Positions 45,352 to 64,000 of a stretch of DNA of 64,000 bases are shown piece after piece. The translations under genes and the position numbers were made by a program. The stretch comes from Asterochloris sp. CNOR1 (Eukaryota > Chlorophyta > Trebouxiophyceae > Trebouxiales > Trebouxiaceae), in assembly GCA_963969365.1 (NCBI GenBank), contig OZ017758.1, positions 744,001 to 808,000 on the forward strand, given 5' to 3'. Every line of letters begins with the position of its first letter. The stretch's first letter is position 1. A model generated the notes under the pieces. That model did no database searches. It saw only the letters and a list, made by a program, of their open reading frames with translations, and was not told the DNA's origin.

Positions 45352-45857
45352 CCTTCTCATGGGCTTGCGTTTGTGCCGGAGGCGGCCTCTGCTGCAGGCA
45401 GTAGCAGTTGCTGGCCCACGGCATGGATGCTTGCAGGCACAGGCACCCTTATTTGGCTATTTTGTCGGAAATGCTGGACCTGAGGCCCTTGTCAGGGCTG
45501 TAATGTTGCTGGTATACTTGTGAATGAATGACAGTGTCAATGTGAAGCACAACTGATATCGCACGGCTCTAGCACCTGCAGAGAGCTGTCATTTGTGTGG
45601 CCAGCTTGACGCTGTGTTTATAAGTAAGTCACGGTGAAGGCATGCCAAACATTATCGCCAGGCATGATTGTCTCACATTTCCATTTGGGGTCGATTTTCA
45701 TATTCAGGCTGGGGTTCCCTGATGAAACCCTTTTATAAAGGCTGTGCCAATACCCGCAGCTCCAGACCGCATTGCCTGGCTTCCCAGGCAGGTTGTCCAC
45801 TCTTCTTGCGCGTAAGTGAGTCTTGTCGCCAGCTTGTGGTGAACACATCGGGGCAGC
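45352..45857. other. Intergenic region DDX10 / PHF5A
   Basis: 506 bp between the DDX10 stop and the PHF5A start on the same strand. It holds the DDX10 3' UTR and the PHF5A promoter; an AT-richer stretch (CATATTCAGG, TTTTATAAAGG near 45730) could be part of the promoter. No gene seen. Confidence 0.5.
45499..45503 (+). terminator. Putative TGTAA poly(A) signal of DDX10
   Basis: TGTAA lies 148 bp downstream of the DDX10 stop codon. Confidence 0.45.
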
Positions 45858-46897
45858 ATGGCAAAGCATCACCCAGATCTCATCATGTGCAGGAAGCAGC
45901 CTGGAATCGGTAAGGGATTCGACAACCTGCCCAACTTCTGCTAAGAGAATCCGCATGGCAACTCACACTTCTTTGCCCTGCCTGCAGCCATTGGGAGGTT
46001 GTGTGAGAAATGTGAGCTACCCCTTGCAGAGTGCAGAGGCCCTTTCAGACTTAAGTGGCACTGCTGCCTCAGCAGGCCTGCTTCGCATTCACATGTTTGT
46101 GCCGCTGCCTTGTTTACACTGGCTGCTGCTTCCTGTGCAGGTGATGGCAAGTGTGTGATCTGCGACTCCTATGTGCGCCCAGCCACGCTGGTGCGCATTT
46201 GCGATGAATGCAACTATGGCTCGTATGCTGGGCGCTGCGTCATCTGCGGCGGCATTGGCATTTCAGACGCTTACTACTGCAGGGAGTGCACCCAGCAGGA
46301 GAAAGATGTGAGGCTTCTTGTCACCTCGCATTGTGATGTCTGCAGTACATGTGGTCCATGCTGGGCACTTGAGGTCCACATGTCTGCTGCTGTCACATGC
46401 CACACCGAGTCACGGGCAGCATGAGCTGCACTGTCGCTGCATCCATGGCCTCTGCTGCTGGGTGGCATGTTGAGGTGGTCAATGATTTGTTGGCACCGTG
46501 GGTTTGCAGCAATCCAGAACTTTGCAGTGCAGTACTCTCCTTGGCTGGGGCAACTCTGTCCAGAGTTCCTATCCCCTCCGTGTAGGCTGTTGTGAGCTGC
46601 ATGTGTCTGTCTTATCCTGCACAAGCAGACTTCAGCCCCGGACCCCTGGTTCCATGGTCCTTTCTGGTGACTGCACAGTCTGCGTCTCTTCAGCGGTGCA
46701 GTCACGTCTCTGGCCCAACACTGGCTCCATTTGCTGCAGAGAGACGGCTGTCCCAAGATCATCAACTTGGGCTCTGCAAAGACAGACCTTTTCTATGAGC
46801 GCAAGAAATATGTGAGTTTCCCTGCAGTGATGCTCAGCTGGCCATCAGCACATTTGCTGACTCTCCAGCTGGCATGCAGGGTTTCAAAAAGCGGTGA
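45858..46897 (+). CDS. PHF5A: PHF5A/Rds3, SF3b subunit of the U2 snRNP
   Basis: Five exons: 45858-45909, 45988-46011, 46141-46307, 46740-46811, 46880-46897, giving exactly 110 residues, the invariant length of PHF5A. It begins [20 protein letters not shown] and ends FYERKKYGFKKR, with conserved zinc-knuckle cysteines in [37 protein letters not shown] and the [15 protein letters not shown] segment. PHF5A sits in the SF3b complex next to SF3B1, where it helps form the branch-point adenosine pocket. Exon 2 is only 24 bp and the last coding exon only 18 bp, both recovered by splice phase and family identity. Confidence 0.98.
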
Positions 46898-47342
46898 CAT
46901 CTGCAGCAGCAGGCTCTTGCTCACCATGGCCTGCTGCTGACTGACCTTTTTCCCTTTCTGCTACCGCTTGAACAGTGTCTGACCTCTGCATGTTACAGAT
47001 GAGACTGGCTGCAGCACAAGCTGTCCTGTCTGCATATTGAAGTCTTAGGTCGCAGCTTGATGAAATACCAGCAGGGAGCACACATGGCCTAGTGCCAAGG
47101 CTGGGGATGGACTCTGATTCAAACGTTCTGGACCTAGAATAAGCAAATGATCTGAATGGGGCTAAAGCAGTGATTAGGGGATGCTTTAGTAAAACTGGGG
47201 CGACACAATATTTTGCAAAGACCGCGCTGCAAAGACTGACATGAAGCACGAGAATCATGTTGTGGACAGGGGCCTCACAGCAGCTGCATCACAGGGTGAT
47301 TGCTGCCCACCAGCCTCTGCGCATTTACAGTGCTTCTGCTGC
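46898..47342. other. Intergenic region between convergent PHF5A and PEPCK
   Basis: 445 bp between the two stop codons; no gene recognised. TTACA (TGTAA on the minus strand) occurs at 46993-46997 and 47325-47329 and could serve PEPCK polyadenylation. Confidence 0.5.
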
Positions 47343-49570
47343 TCAGGCAGTACCATTTGCGCTGGGCCCGTTGGCTGGCAGCTTGGGGCCTGCTGCCACG
47401 ATCTTGGCAGCCACCTCCTTGCTGACAAAGCCCTCCCCGCTAGCATACCTGCAGCATGCAGGGCCAGCCTCAGGACACCCCACTGCACTTCTGGTGAGGG
47501 ATGCACGCACACAGCAACACCTTGATTTTACAGGGTGCACCACCACTCCTGTTGGCAGCAGTGTGCATCCCAGAAGTCTGCCTCACTCGTATATCCAACA
47601 CAGCTGCCAGCAGCATGCCTTGCCTTCCCAGACTGGCTGCTGCAAACCAATTCAGCCCTGCTGACAAGCCAGCAGAGCAGCAACATGACATACCAGCCAA
47701 GCAAGCAGCTGCCCACACCACCCCCTTCAAAAGGAACAACAGGGCAGCAGCATGCTGTTCAGCATCAGCCCAGGCTCAGCAGACAGGCGTCCTATGAGGC
47801 ACCCACTTGTTGAAGTTGTGAGTGTACAGCTGCGCAAGGTGGGTGAGCATGTCCTTGAACTCTGCCTTGTTAGCCCACTGCTCCTCAGGGTTCAGCATCT
47901 TGGAGGGCACCTCAGGGCACTCCTTGGGCACCTGCAGCACCGCCAGCAGCAACAGATGAGAGCATGTGTTTACAAGCAGATGCACCATATGGAAATGCCT
48001 GAAACTGTGAAGGTGGCACTAGAGTATGGTTGTGTATCTGCCCCTGACGCACCGTGCCGCACAGCGAGGGGCCAGCTTGGAGTCCCAAGACCACAGAGCA
48101 CCCAAGACAGCTTGGCGGCAACAGTGGCAAGCTGCCGGTGGCGCCTCTCTCCCACAGACGCAAGGCACTCAGCAGCAAGAATAGCGAGCTGCTGCTGCCT
48201 CTTTTGGAGCAGCAGCCTGGCACTCACGTGCAGGTCGAAGATGGGTGTCTGCTGGTACTCTGCGTCGCCCAGCACGCCGCTGTGAATGGCGTTCACAATG
48301 GCGCGGGTGTGCTTCAGCTTGAAGCGGGACCCCACGCCGTACCTGCACAGCAGCACCTTGTGGATGCTTGCCAGGGCTGGTCGCTGGCACTTCGCTCAGC
48401 AAGCATCTCTCAGTAGCATAGCCAGAATTGAGGGGTCTGCGCTCCCACCAATGGTCAGCAGGTTTGACAGCACGCACATGAATCAGGCAAGGACTCAGTT
48501 GACCTCCCACGGTGTCAGTCTGCAGCTGCTCCGTGCCCGAATGGCTGGGAACCAACCTGCTCGAGGCAGGCTGAGGGAGAAGCCTGAGGGAGAGCAGTTC
48601 ACAGCCGCATGTCCAAGCATGTCCGCCGTGCTGCCAGGGACTTGAGCCCTGTCCCAAGAGAGGTTCAGCATTGCCCAAGGACCACCTGCACGGGCTGTCT
48701 CTCGCGCTGCCCCAAACAGTCAGCAGTGTCTGCGCAGGCCTGCCCTGCTGCCCACAGAATGCAATGCCTCAACCCTCCACAAGGCCCACCCCCTGCCCCA
48801 GCGGATGGTCCTTGTGCCAGTGAGTGGCCCACCTGCCGCCAGTCCACCCAGTGTTGACGAGCCAGGCGGTGGTGCCGTGCTGGTTCATCTTGTCAGCCAG
48901 CATGGATGCATACTTCATGGGGTGCCACATCAGGAAGGCGCCTCCGAAGCAGGCACTGAAGGTGGCCTCAGGCTCCGTCACACCCATCTCTGTGCCTGCC
49001 ACCTGCAGAAGAGGACATGGGAGCCCTGTGTGCCGCAGAGCCAGGCTGTTCATCGGGCCAGCACTGCCAGAGGGGGCTGTGGCTGAAGGCCTGCATGAAC
49101 ATGGGGCCTACAATTGGGGCCCACAATAGCGCTGCAGCAGGCCAGGGCGGGCAAAGGAGGGTGCTGGAAGAGTGTTGGAGGGAGGGCAGCCAGGTGGCAG
49201 ATCCATCGAACAGTGGGGCCCCCCTTCTACCTAGGCTGTGTGCCTGCTGGCAAAGTGGTTCGAATTGGCTGGCCCTCAATGATCAGTAAGGCATGCACGC
49301 TTCCCGCAGGTGATGCATTTGGCGCCATCCAACCGTGGCTTGGTGGCCACTGCTGAATGCCAGAAGGCCTGTGCTGCAACAGGTCACAACAGCCAAGCCC
49401 TTCAGCAAGACACCTTGGCTGTGTGGCCAATGGTGCAGTGGAGCACCTCTCAGCACGCTCACAACGCTCATGGAGCCAGCCTGACTTGCACAGGTACCCA
49501 CCCACTGAAAGTGCCAGCAAGCTGAGACTGTGCAGTCTGAGCCCAGACTCCAGCCAGACCCACCTTGGCT

Positions 49571-49602
<32 letters not shown>

Positions 49603-52600
49603 CTCCCGTGTGAGCCTGCTCACGGGGGGCAGCACCCCGAACGCGTCGCAGCACAGCAGGATCAGGTTCTTGGGGTGAGGCCCCATGCAGGGGATGCGCG
49701 CATTGTCAATGTACTCAATGGGGTACGAGGCACGCGTGTTCTCGGTCACCGCACTGCAGGCCGCACACAGCGTGGTCAGAGGAAGGCAACAGCGCGCAGA
49801 AAGCGAGTTGGGCAGGATGCACGAGCAGTCGTGCTCGACGCGCTGCAGGCCCACAGGGGAGGATCAGAAGTGAGAGGTGCAGAGCATGCTGAGCAGGAGG
49901 CGCACTTATGTTGTGTCACCGCGCTGCAGACAGCTCACAGCAAGTTGAAGGGAGGTGATGCAGGTGAGATGCGCAAAGCAGGTAGAGGTAGGAGGCACAC
50001 AACTGATTGCCATACACCTGCTGGCACAATCTGAGCACGCCGCAGGCCTTTGCACAGCATGCAGCACTCACTTGTTGTCAAAGTCTGGTAGGCGGGTGTT
50101 CTCGTCGAACACCACATTCTCCAGCACTGTGCCGAACTTGATGGCCTTGTAGATCTCTGGCTCATTCTGCTTCTTGAGGCCAATGCACTTGGCATAGCAC
50201 CCGCCCTCAATGTTGAATACACCATTGTTCCCCCAGCAGTGCTCATCATCCCCAATAAGCGGGCGCGCAGGGTCGGTGGACAGCGTTGTCTTCCCAGTCC
50301 CTGCAGCGGGCAGCAACTTGCTTGAGGTGACAGACAGGCATGAACTTGCAGCGTTGTGCGCTGCCTGCCGTGCGGCAACGCGCTGGCAGTGGGTGGCAGC
50401 TGACAGGCAGGCATGCCTGCACAGGGCAGTGCAGCTGCAGTCCGAGGGACTGCAATGCATCCCCTCTGGTGTGGACTCCGCAGCAGTCTCACTGACAGCC
50501 CGACACAGAGCGCAGCCAGATGGTCAGTGTCGCAGCGGGTGCACCTGGGCAGGGCAGGGTCGCTGCTGGAGGCCCTGTGGCTCTGCGTCCCTGCACAGCA
50601 AGCTGCCCAGCTGCCTCACCTGACAGCCCAAAGAAGAGCGTCACGTCATCGTTCTTGCCCACATTGCAGCCCGAGTGCAGGGACAGGATGCCCCGCTTGG
50701 GCATGAGGTAGTGCATGACTGTAAAGATGCCCTTCTTCATCTCTCCAGCATACTGGGTCCCCAGAATCACCATCTCCCGCGCCCTGCAGCAGGAGTTATG
50801 CCTTTGAGGGGTGCTCCTGAGAGCAGCAGCTGGCTCGTGTGCCTGTGCGCAGGGCTGCATCCTTGGGGGGCCCAGGCTGCTCAGCCTGGAGGCTGAGAAC
50901 TTCATCCAGCTGGACGACTGCAATGTCTGCCCGCCCACCAGGCTCATCCATGTAAGCTAGGGCAAGCGCTGGCACAGCACTATCCCACAGGCAGTGCAGG
51001 TCTGGGCGGGAGTCCATGTAACGTGGGGTCACGGCATCTACAGGCCCTAAGACTGAATGCTCAGTGTCCATTGCAGGCTTGACTCACTGCATGAGCAGGT
51101 CCACAAAGGTACATGTGCTTGTACTGCATCTGCAGTCCCAACGCCCACTCATTGCAGTGTGCAGGTCTAGCAGAGGAGGGCATCGCACAGTGCCATCGCT
51201 ATGCACAGGTCCCTTGTGCCCACTCACTGCATGTGCAGGTCCACAGAGGTGGAGCTGGACATGTAGCTGGTGTATCTGTTGACGGGGAACGCGCCAGCGT
51301 TGAAGATCGTGAAGTCTGGGCGGCCAAAGCTCAGCAGCTCCTCGTCTGTTGGCCGGATGAGCATGTTGTACATGAAGAGCGCATGGTAGGCTCGGGCACA
51401 CACCACACGGATCTTGATGCGCGACTGCAGCAATACATGTGGGCAGTAAGCAGGCTGCACAAAGCAATCCCAACCTCAACTTGCCCTAGGAGCAATCCGA
51501 CAAGTTGCAACTCAGGGCCTCTGTAATAGCGCCAGTGTCAGCCAGCCCTGGCTGTCTCAGCTGCCTTTTTGGCAGCCGGCCATCCAAATTGGGTCCAGTA
51601 GCCAGGCGTGTCAGCCACCAAGGGTGGGTGCAGTACAGCAGCAGCACTTGTGGCAGACAGCATGGCCTGGCTAGCGCTGCTTGAGTGCAACCCGTCAAGT
51701 GCAGCTCAAGAGTCCCTCACCTCTGGGTCCCATCCAGCAAAGCCGTCAAACACATACAACCGCTCCAGCATGTTCAGGTAATCCACTGCACGCTCACGGT
51801 TGAGGAGGAACGTCCTGCAGCAGTAAAGGGGGACACCTTCAGACAGACATTAATTGTCCCCTGGATAAAGCTTCTGGGCCTCCTCAGGCCATCATTTTGT
51901 CCCCCTTGGCCAACAGGTCCGCAGCCTTCAGAGACTCCTGGGGCAGCAGCCCTGCCAACTGCTCAATAGGGGCCATCGCTCGGCAGCTGCCTCAGCAACC
52001 TCCAAGCTCAAGGCTGCTGCCCCACAACGAGCTCATTGCCTTCTCCCATGCCATACAGACTGCTCACCAGGCGCCTGCCAGAGACCACAGCAAAAGTGGA
52101 TAGCTAGGGGCTGACTCATCACGTATATTTCCAGTGGGCGCTGCACCCCCACCCAAAGGTTCCTCTGGGCCAGACAGGCAGCCACCTCAGGGTCAGGGCT
52201 GCCTCCAGCAAGCACTGGCATCTCCACCAGACAGTGCGGCAAGGCCAGACAGGCAGCCAACTGAAAGTTGGGCCGCGTTCAGAACAGGGTGTGCCTCAAG
52301 CGAATCTGCTGGTGCCTGCGAAACGGCCCACCTCTCATCGCACTCATAGTTGGGCGACCCGTTGCCTTCCTGGTTCCACCATATGTCCTTCTCTGAGTCT
52401 GCCTCCCGCACAACACGCTTGTCGCGGGGGGAGCGGCCAGTCTTTGCACCCGACAGGGTGGCCAAGGCACCTTGGTCTGTGATGTGAGTGCCCGCCTCAT
52501 ACATCAGAGCCTGCACGGTCAGGTTCTGGAGTAAGAGCCTGGCTCAAGAATGGCTCATGTTCCACAGCACCCTGGTCTATGACGTGAGTGCCCACCTCAG

Positions 52601-53948
52601 ACATCAGAGCATGCTCAACAGCCAATGTCCAGGCTCAGTGGAGGGGGGAGGGCGCATAGTGGCTCTGGGCATGGGCCAATGGTAAGTGTCGGGACCTACC
52701 TCTCTACCAGGACTTGCACTGCCGGGCAGCCTATGAGCTGAAGAGGGGGGTTGCTCACCGGCCCAGTGTAAGTCATGGTCCCAAAACCATATTGTGAGAA
52801 CCCTGGTCTGTGATGCGCCTGCCACTACTGACAGAGCCTGCACGTGCTGCCAGGCTGATGCTGCCAACTAGGCTGCCAGGATCTGCAGATGCAGGCTACA
52901 TGCAATGCACAGAGCAGGTGCTGCCTGGCTCTGAGCTCACATGGTACAGAGCGGCGCCTGCCTCCTTTGCTGTCACACGGCTGCATGGCCAAGTGTGCGA
53001 TGAGGCCAGCATCAGGCAAGGGAAGGCCTTGTGGAAGGTACTAGGCATATTGACCGCAGGCAGGCTACCTTCTCATAGAGCTCTGCCGGCGTGAGGTTGT
53101 GATAGACAATGGTGGGCTTCAGCCCAGCATCGCTCATCGCCCGCATGAACCCACTCCGCTGCGATTCAAGCCCCCGCGCTTGGTCAGGCTTCTGCAGCAC
53201 AAAAGAGACAGGAGTCGTTTACCACGCAACAAGAATGTGACGGGTGTGCAGCAGAGTTGCCCTAATGCCGTGAGAACGGCTCACCCAACACCATGCAGGC
53301 ATGCATATAGGCAATCTTGAAGCATCGGGCAGTGTGTCGAATGGTGTTCATGTGTGGCACGTGACCTGTGACCTGGCAGCAGATGAAAAGCGCAGCGTGC
53401 TCCCTATAGTGCAGCAGGGCCGCTGCTTGCCTTTGCATCTCCACGCACAACTTTGGGCCCAACCCTGCAGTCCGCCAGGGAGATGTGAGTCCATGCAGTG
53501 AGCCCAATTGAGCGGCATACACATGGTGAAGCACAATGCGCAACTCACGTCCTGGCTGAGGATCGCAGCGTCTCTGACAGAGAGGCCACAGCACTGGAGT
53601 CATCTGCAAGCATTCGAGAGCGCTTAGCAGACTATTTGGCGGCTCTCCGTCATGGTCGAGGCTGCAGCTGATGTCGATACTGCACCTGGCCGTGGTTTTG
53701 TGGAGCTCTTCTGCAGCTGTTGCAGATGCTGCTGATCATTTGCCCGGGACGGGTGACTGATTCCCTCGACCAGGCGCATGGTACTCCTGCTGGGTTGCAG
53801 GTGATGCTCCTCATCCTCAGACATCTCCCTGATTGGATTAAGGCTGCAGCAGAATTCGGGCACTGTGACGGGCTGTTGGGCAATGGATGGAGGCAAGAGC
53901 AGGCTGGAGGGCTTACCTGGGAGCCACGGCCTTGTCGGAATTCATCAT
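47343..53948 (-). CDS. PCK1: ATP-dependent phosphoenolpyruvate carboxykinase
   Basis: Fifteen exons (complement): 53917-53948, 53686-53843, 53549-53603, 53431-53464, 53069-53191, 52332-52510, 51721-51814, 51228-51424, 50620-50783, 50072-50300, 49564-49753, 48833-49002, 48228-48342, 47807-47931, 47343-47448, giving 656 residues (plant PCK about 670). The cytosolic enzyme converts oxaloacetate and ATP to PEP, CO2 and ADP in gluconeogenesis. Motifs: [16 protein letters not shown] (substrate loop), [36 protein letters not shown] (kinase-1a P-loop), [20 protein letters not shown] (metal site), [12 protein letters not shown]. The N-terminal extension with [11 protein letters not shown] resembles the plant regulatory arm; phosphorylation there is inference. 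The 34-bp exon 4 ends at a GC donor. Echoes of exon ends flank exons 6 and 8. Confidence 0.97.
51081..51177 (-). repeat. Two intronic echoes of the PEPCK exon 8 donor
   Basis: The true exon 8 end reads TGTGGACCTGCACATGCA before GTGAGTGGGC (51228). Downstream on the minus strand, 51081-51115 repeats it as TGTGGACCTGCTCATGCAGT and 51137-51177 as AGACCTGCACACTGCAATGA. The first copy preserves a full consensus donor, GTGAGT. Confidence 0.75.
52564..52843 (-). repeat. Two echoes of PEPCK exon 6 start
   Basis: The true exon 6 (from 52510) starts [16 protein letters not shown]. Upstream in the intron, 52564-52610 reads [16 protein letters not shown] with its acceptor AG lost, and about 52800-52843 holds a more decayed copy that still begins GTGCAGGCTCTG. 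All three share the surrounding sequence pattern. Confidence 0.8.
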
Positions 53949-54282
53949 GACTGGGTTAGAGACTCCACAGAGCAGCCTGGACCTGTCCAGGTCAGCATGC
54001 ATTTCTTTTAACATTTTTCTTGTTGCCAAGCTGGCAGCCTTACACCAGTTCTCTGTCATCAGCATCAATCCCGCAGGCCAAGCAGTACACGGCAGATGCT
54101 GCCCAGGAAGGGGGCTTGACAGCCTGCAGAAGTCAGTTTACTGTTCTAGTGTGCAGCAACATCCATTAGGGGGGCAGCTGGAAGCTTCTTTAGAGTCAGG
54201 TCAGACAAGAAGGAAGGGGGCCAGCAGTTGCTGGGAAGGGCCAGCAAAGGTGTTGACTGTCAAAAATTGGGCTAGGCAGACA
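53949..54282. other. Intergenic region ValRS / PEPCK
   Basis: 334 bp between the ValRS stop and the PEPCK start, both on the minus strand. It should hold the PEPCK promoter and ValRS 3' UTR. TTACA at 54040-54044 reads TGTAA on the minus strand, 239 bp after the ValRS stop, a possible poly(A) signal. Confidence 0.5.
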
Positions 54283-63640
<9,358 letters not shown>

Positions 63641-64000
63641 CTGTAAGTCATGGAGTTCTCAGGACAACTGGATGCTGCAACAATGCAGGACAATGGTACA
63701 GCAGAGCCCTGCAACCACCTTGCTCAACAGCAGTGCTTGCTGCTCTGGGAATGGTGCCGCTGTACATGCCATGCCTTGCTGCCACACATGGTCTGGCTCT
63801 CCATAGCCTAGGTCGTAGAGCGGCCCGCTGGAGGGAGAACTTGGAGCAACTGAGGCGCTGCAAAGCATTGGCAGTGAATGAGGCTGGACTCCCCTCGGCT
63901 GTCGATCTCACAGGGAAACTTCTCATGCCACACAGAAATCTTCCCAGCCTGAGCTGCCCCTGTCTTAGTACGGGGGGCAGGGGCCTCATGGAAGGTCAAA
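63641..64000 (-). other. Unresolved 5' part of the ValRS locus
   Basis: The N-terminal exon(s) of ValRS, probably a transit peptide, should begin in this stretch or beyond the window end. Open frames on the minus strand exist (for example 63808-63999) but none could be joined with confidence, because targeting peptides have no conserved sequence. Confidence 0.4.

Overview
The window is nuclear DNA of a green alga. It is moderately GC-rich and CAG/TGC-biased, and its genes are broken into many short exons separated by introns that almost always end in GCAG. The proteins are plant/algal in character: a plant-type ATP-dependent PEP carboxykinase, an organellar-type valyl-tRNA synthetase like land-plant EMB2247, a PHT4-type anion transporter with an N-terminal extension, a plant-type D-cysteine desulfhydrase, ATG7, PRP19 and PHF5A. 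A trebouxiophyte is my best guess, but this is inference from style and gene content. I rebuilt gene models by hand from splice-site phase and remembered family alignments. Most models close in frame at the family's usual length (for example PHF5A at 110 residues, ATG7 at 711, PRP19 at 524).

Layout, left to right: 3' end of an unidentified coiled-coil gene (+); a SPRING/C12orf49 homologue with an extra Cys-rich domain (-); ATG7 (-); a KHDC4/RIK-like KH splicing protein (+); a PHT4-like transporter (-); PRP19 (+); SEC12/PREB (+); a small Hri1-like protein (+); a GNAT acetyltransferase (-); D-cysteine desulfhydrase (+); an unidentified gene built from tandemly duplicated exons (-); DDX10/Dbp4 helicase (+); PHF5A (+); PEP carboxykinase (-); valyl-tRNA synthetase (-), running off the right end. 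Four pairs are divergent with short shared promoter regions (ATG7/KH 95 bp, GNAT/D-CDes 132 bp, exon-array gene/DDX10 249 bp, PHT4/PRP19 369 bp). No rRNA, tRNA, transposon or CRISPR array was recognised.

The genes do not form one pathway. Themes are pre-mRNA splicing (PRP19, PHF5A, the KH protein), the secretory system (SPRING, SEC12), autophagy (ATG7), ribosome biogenesis (DDX10) and plastid or central metabolism (PHT4, PEPCK, ValRS, D-CDes).

The most unusual signal is structural. Many introns carry degraded copies ('echoes') of the end of the neighbouring exon together with its splice signal, sometimes in tandem arrays (DDX10, ValRS, PEPCK, D-CDes, SEC12, KH gene, ATG7). In the gene at 34.1-38.3 kb the same kind of duplication has produced five in-frame homologous exons. 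Two further oddities are an apparent SPRING plus GT18-like Cys-rich domain fusion and a high rate of inferred GC-AG introns (about 10 of roughly 138).
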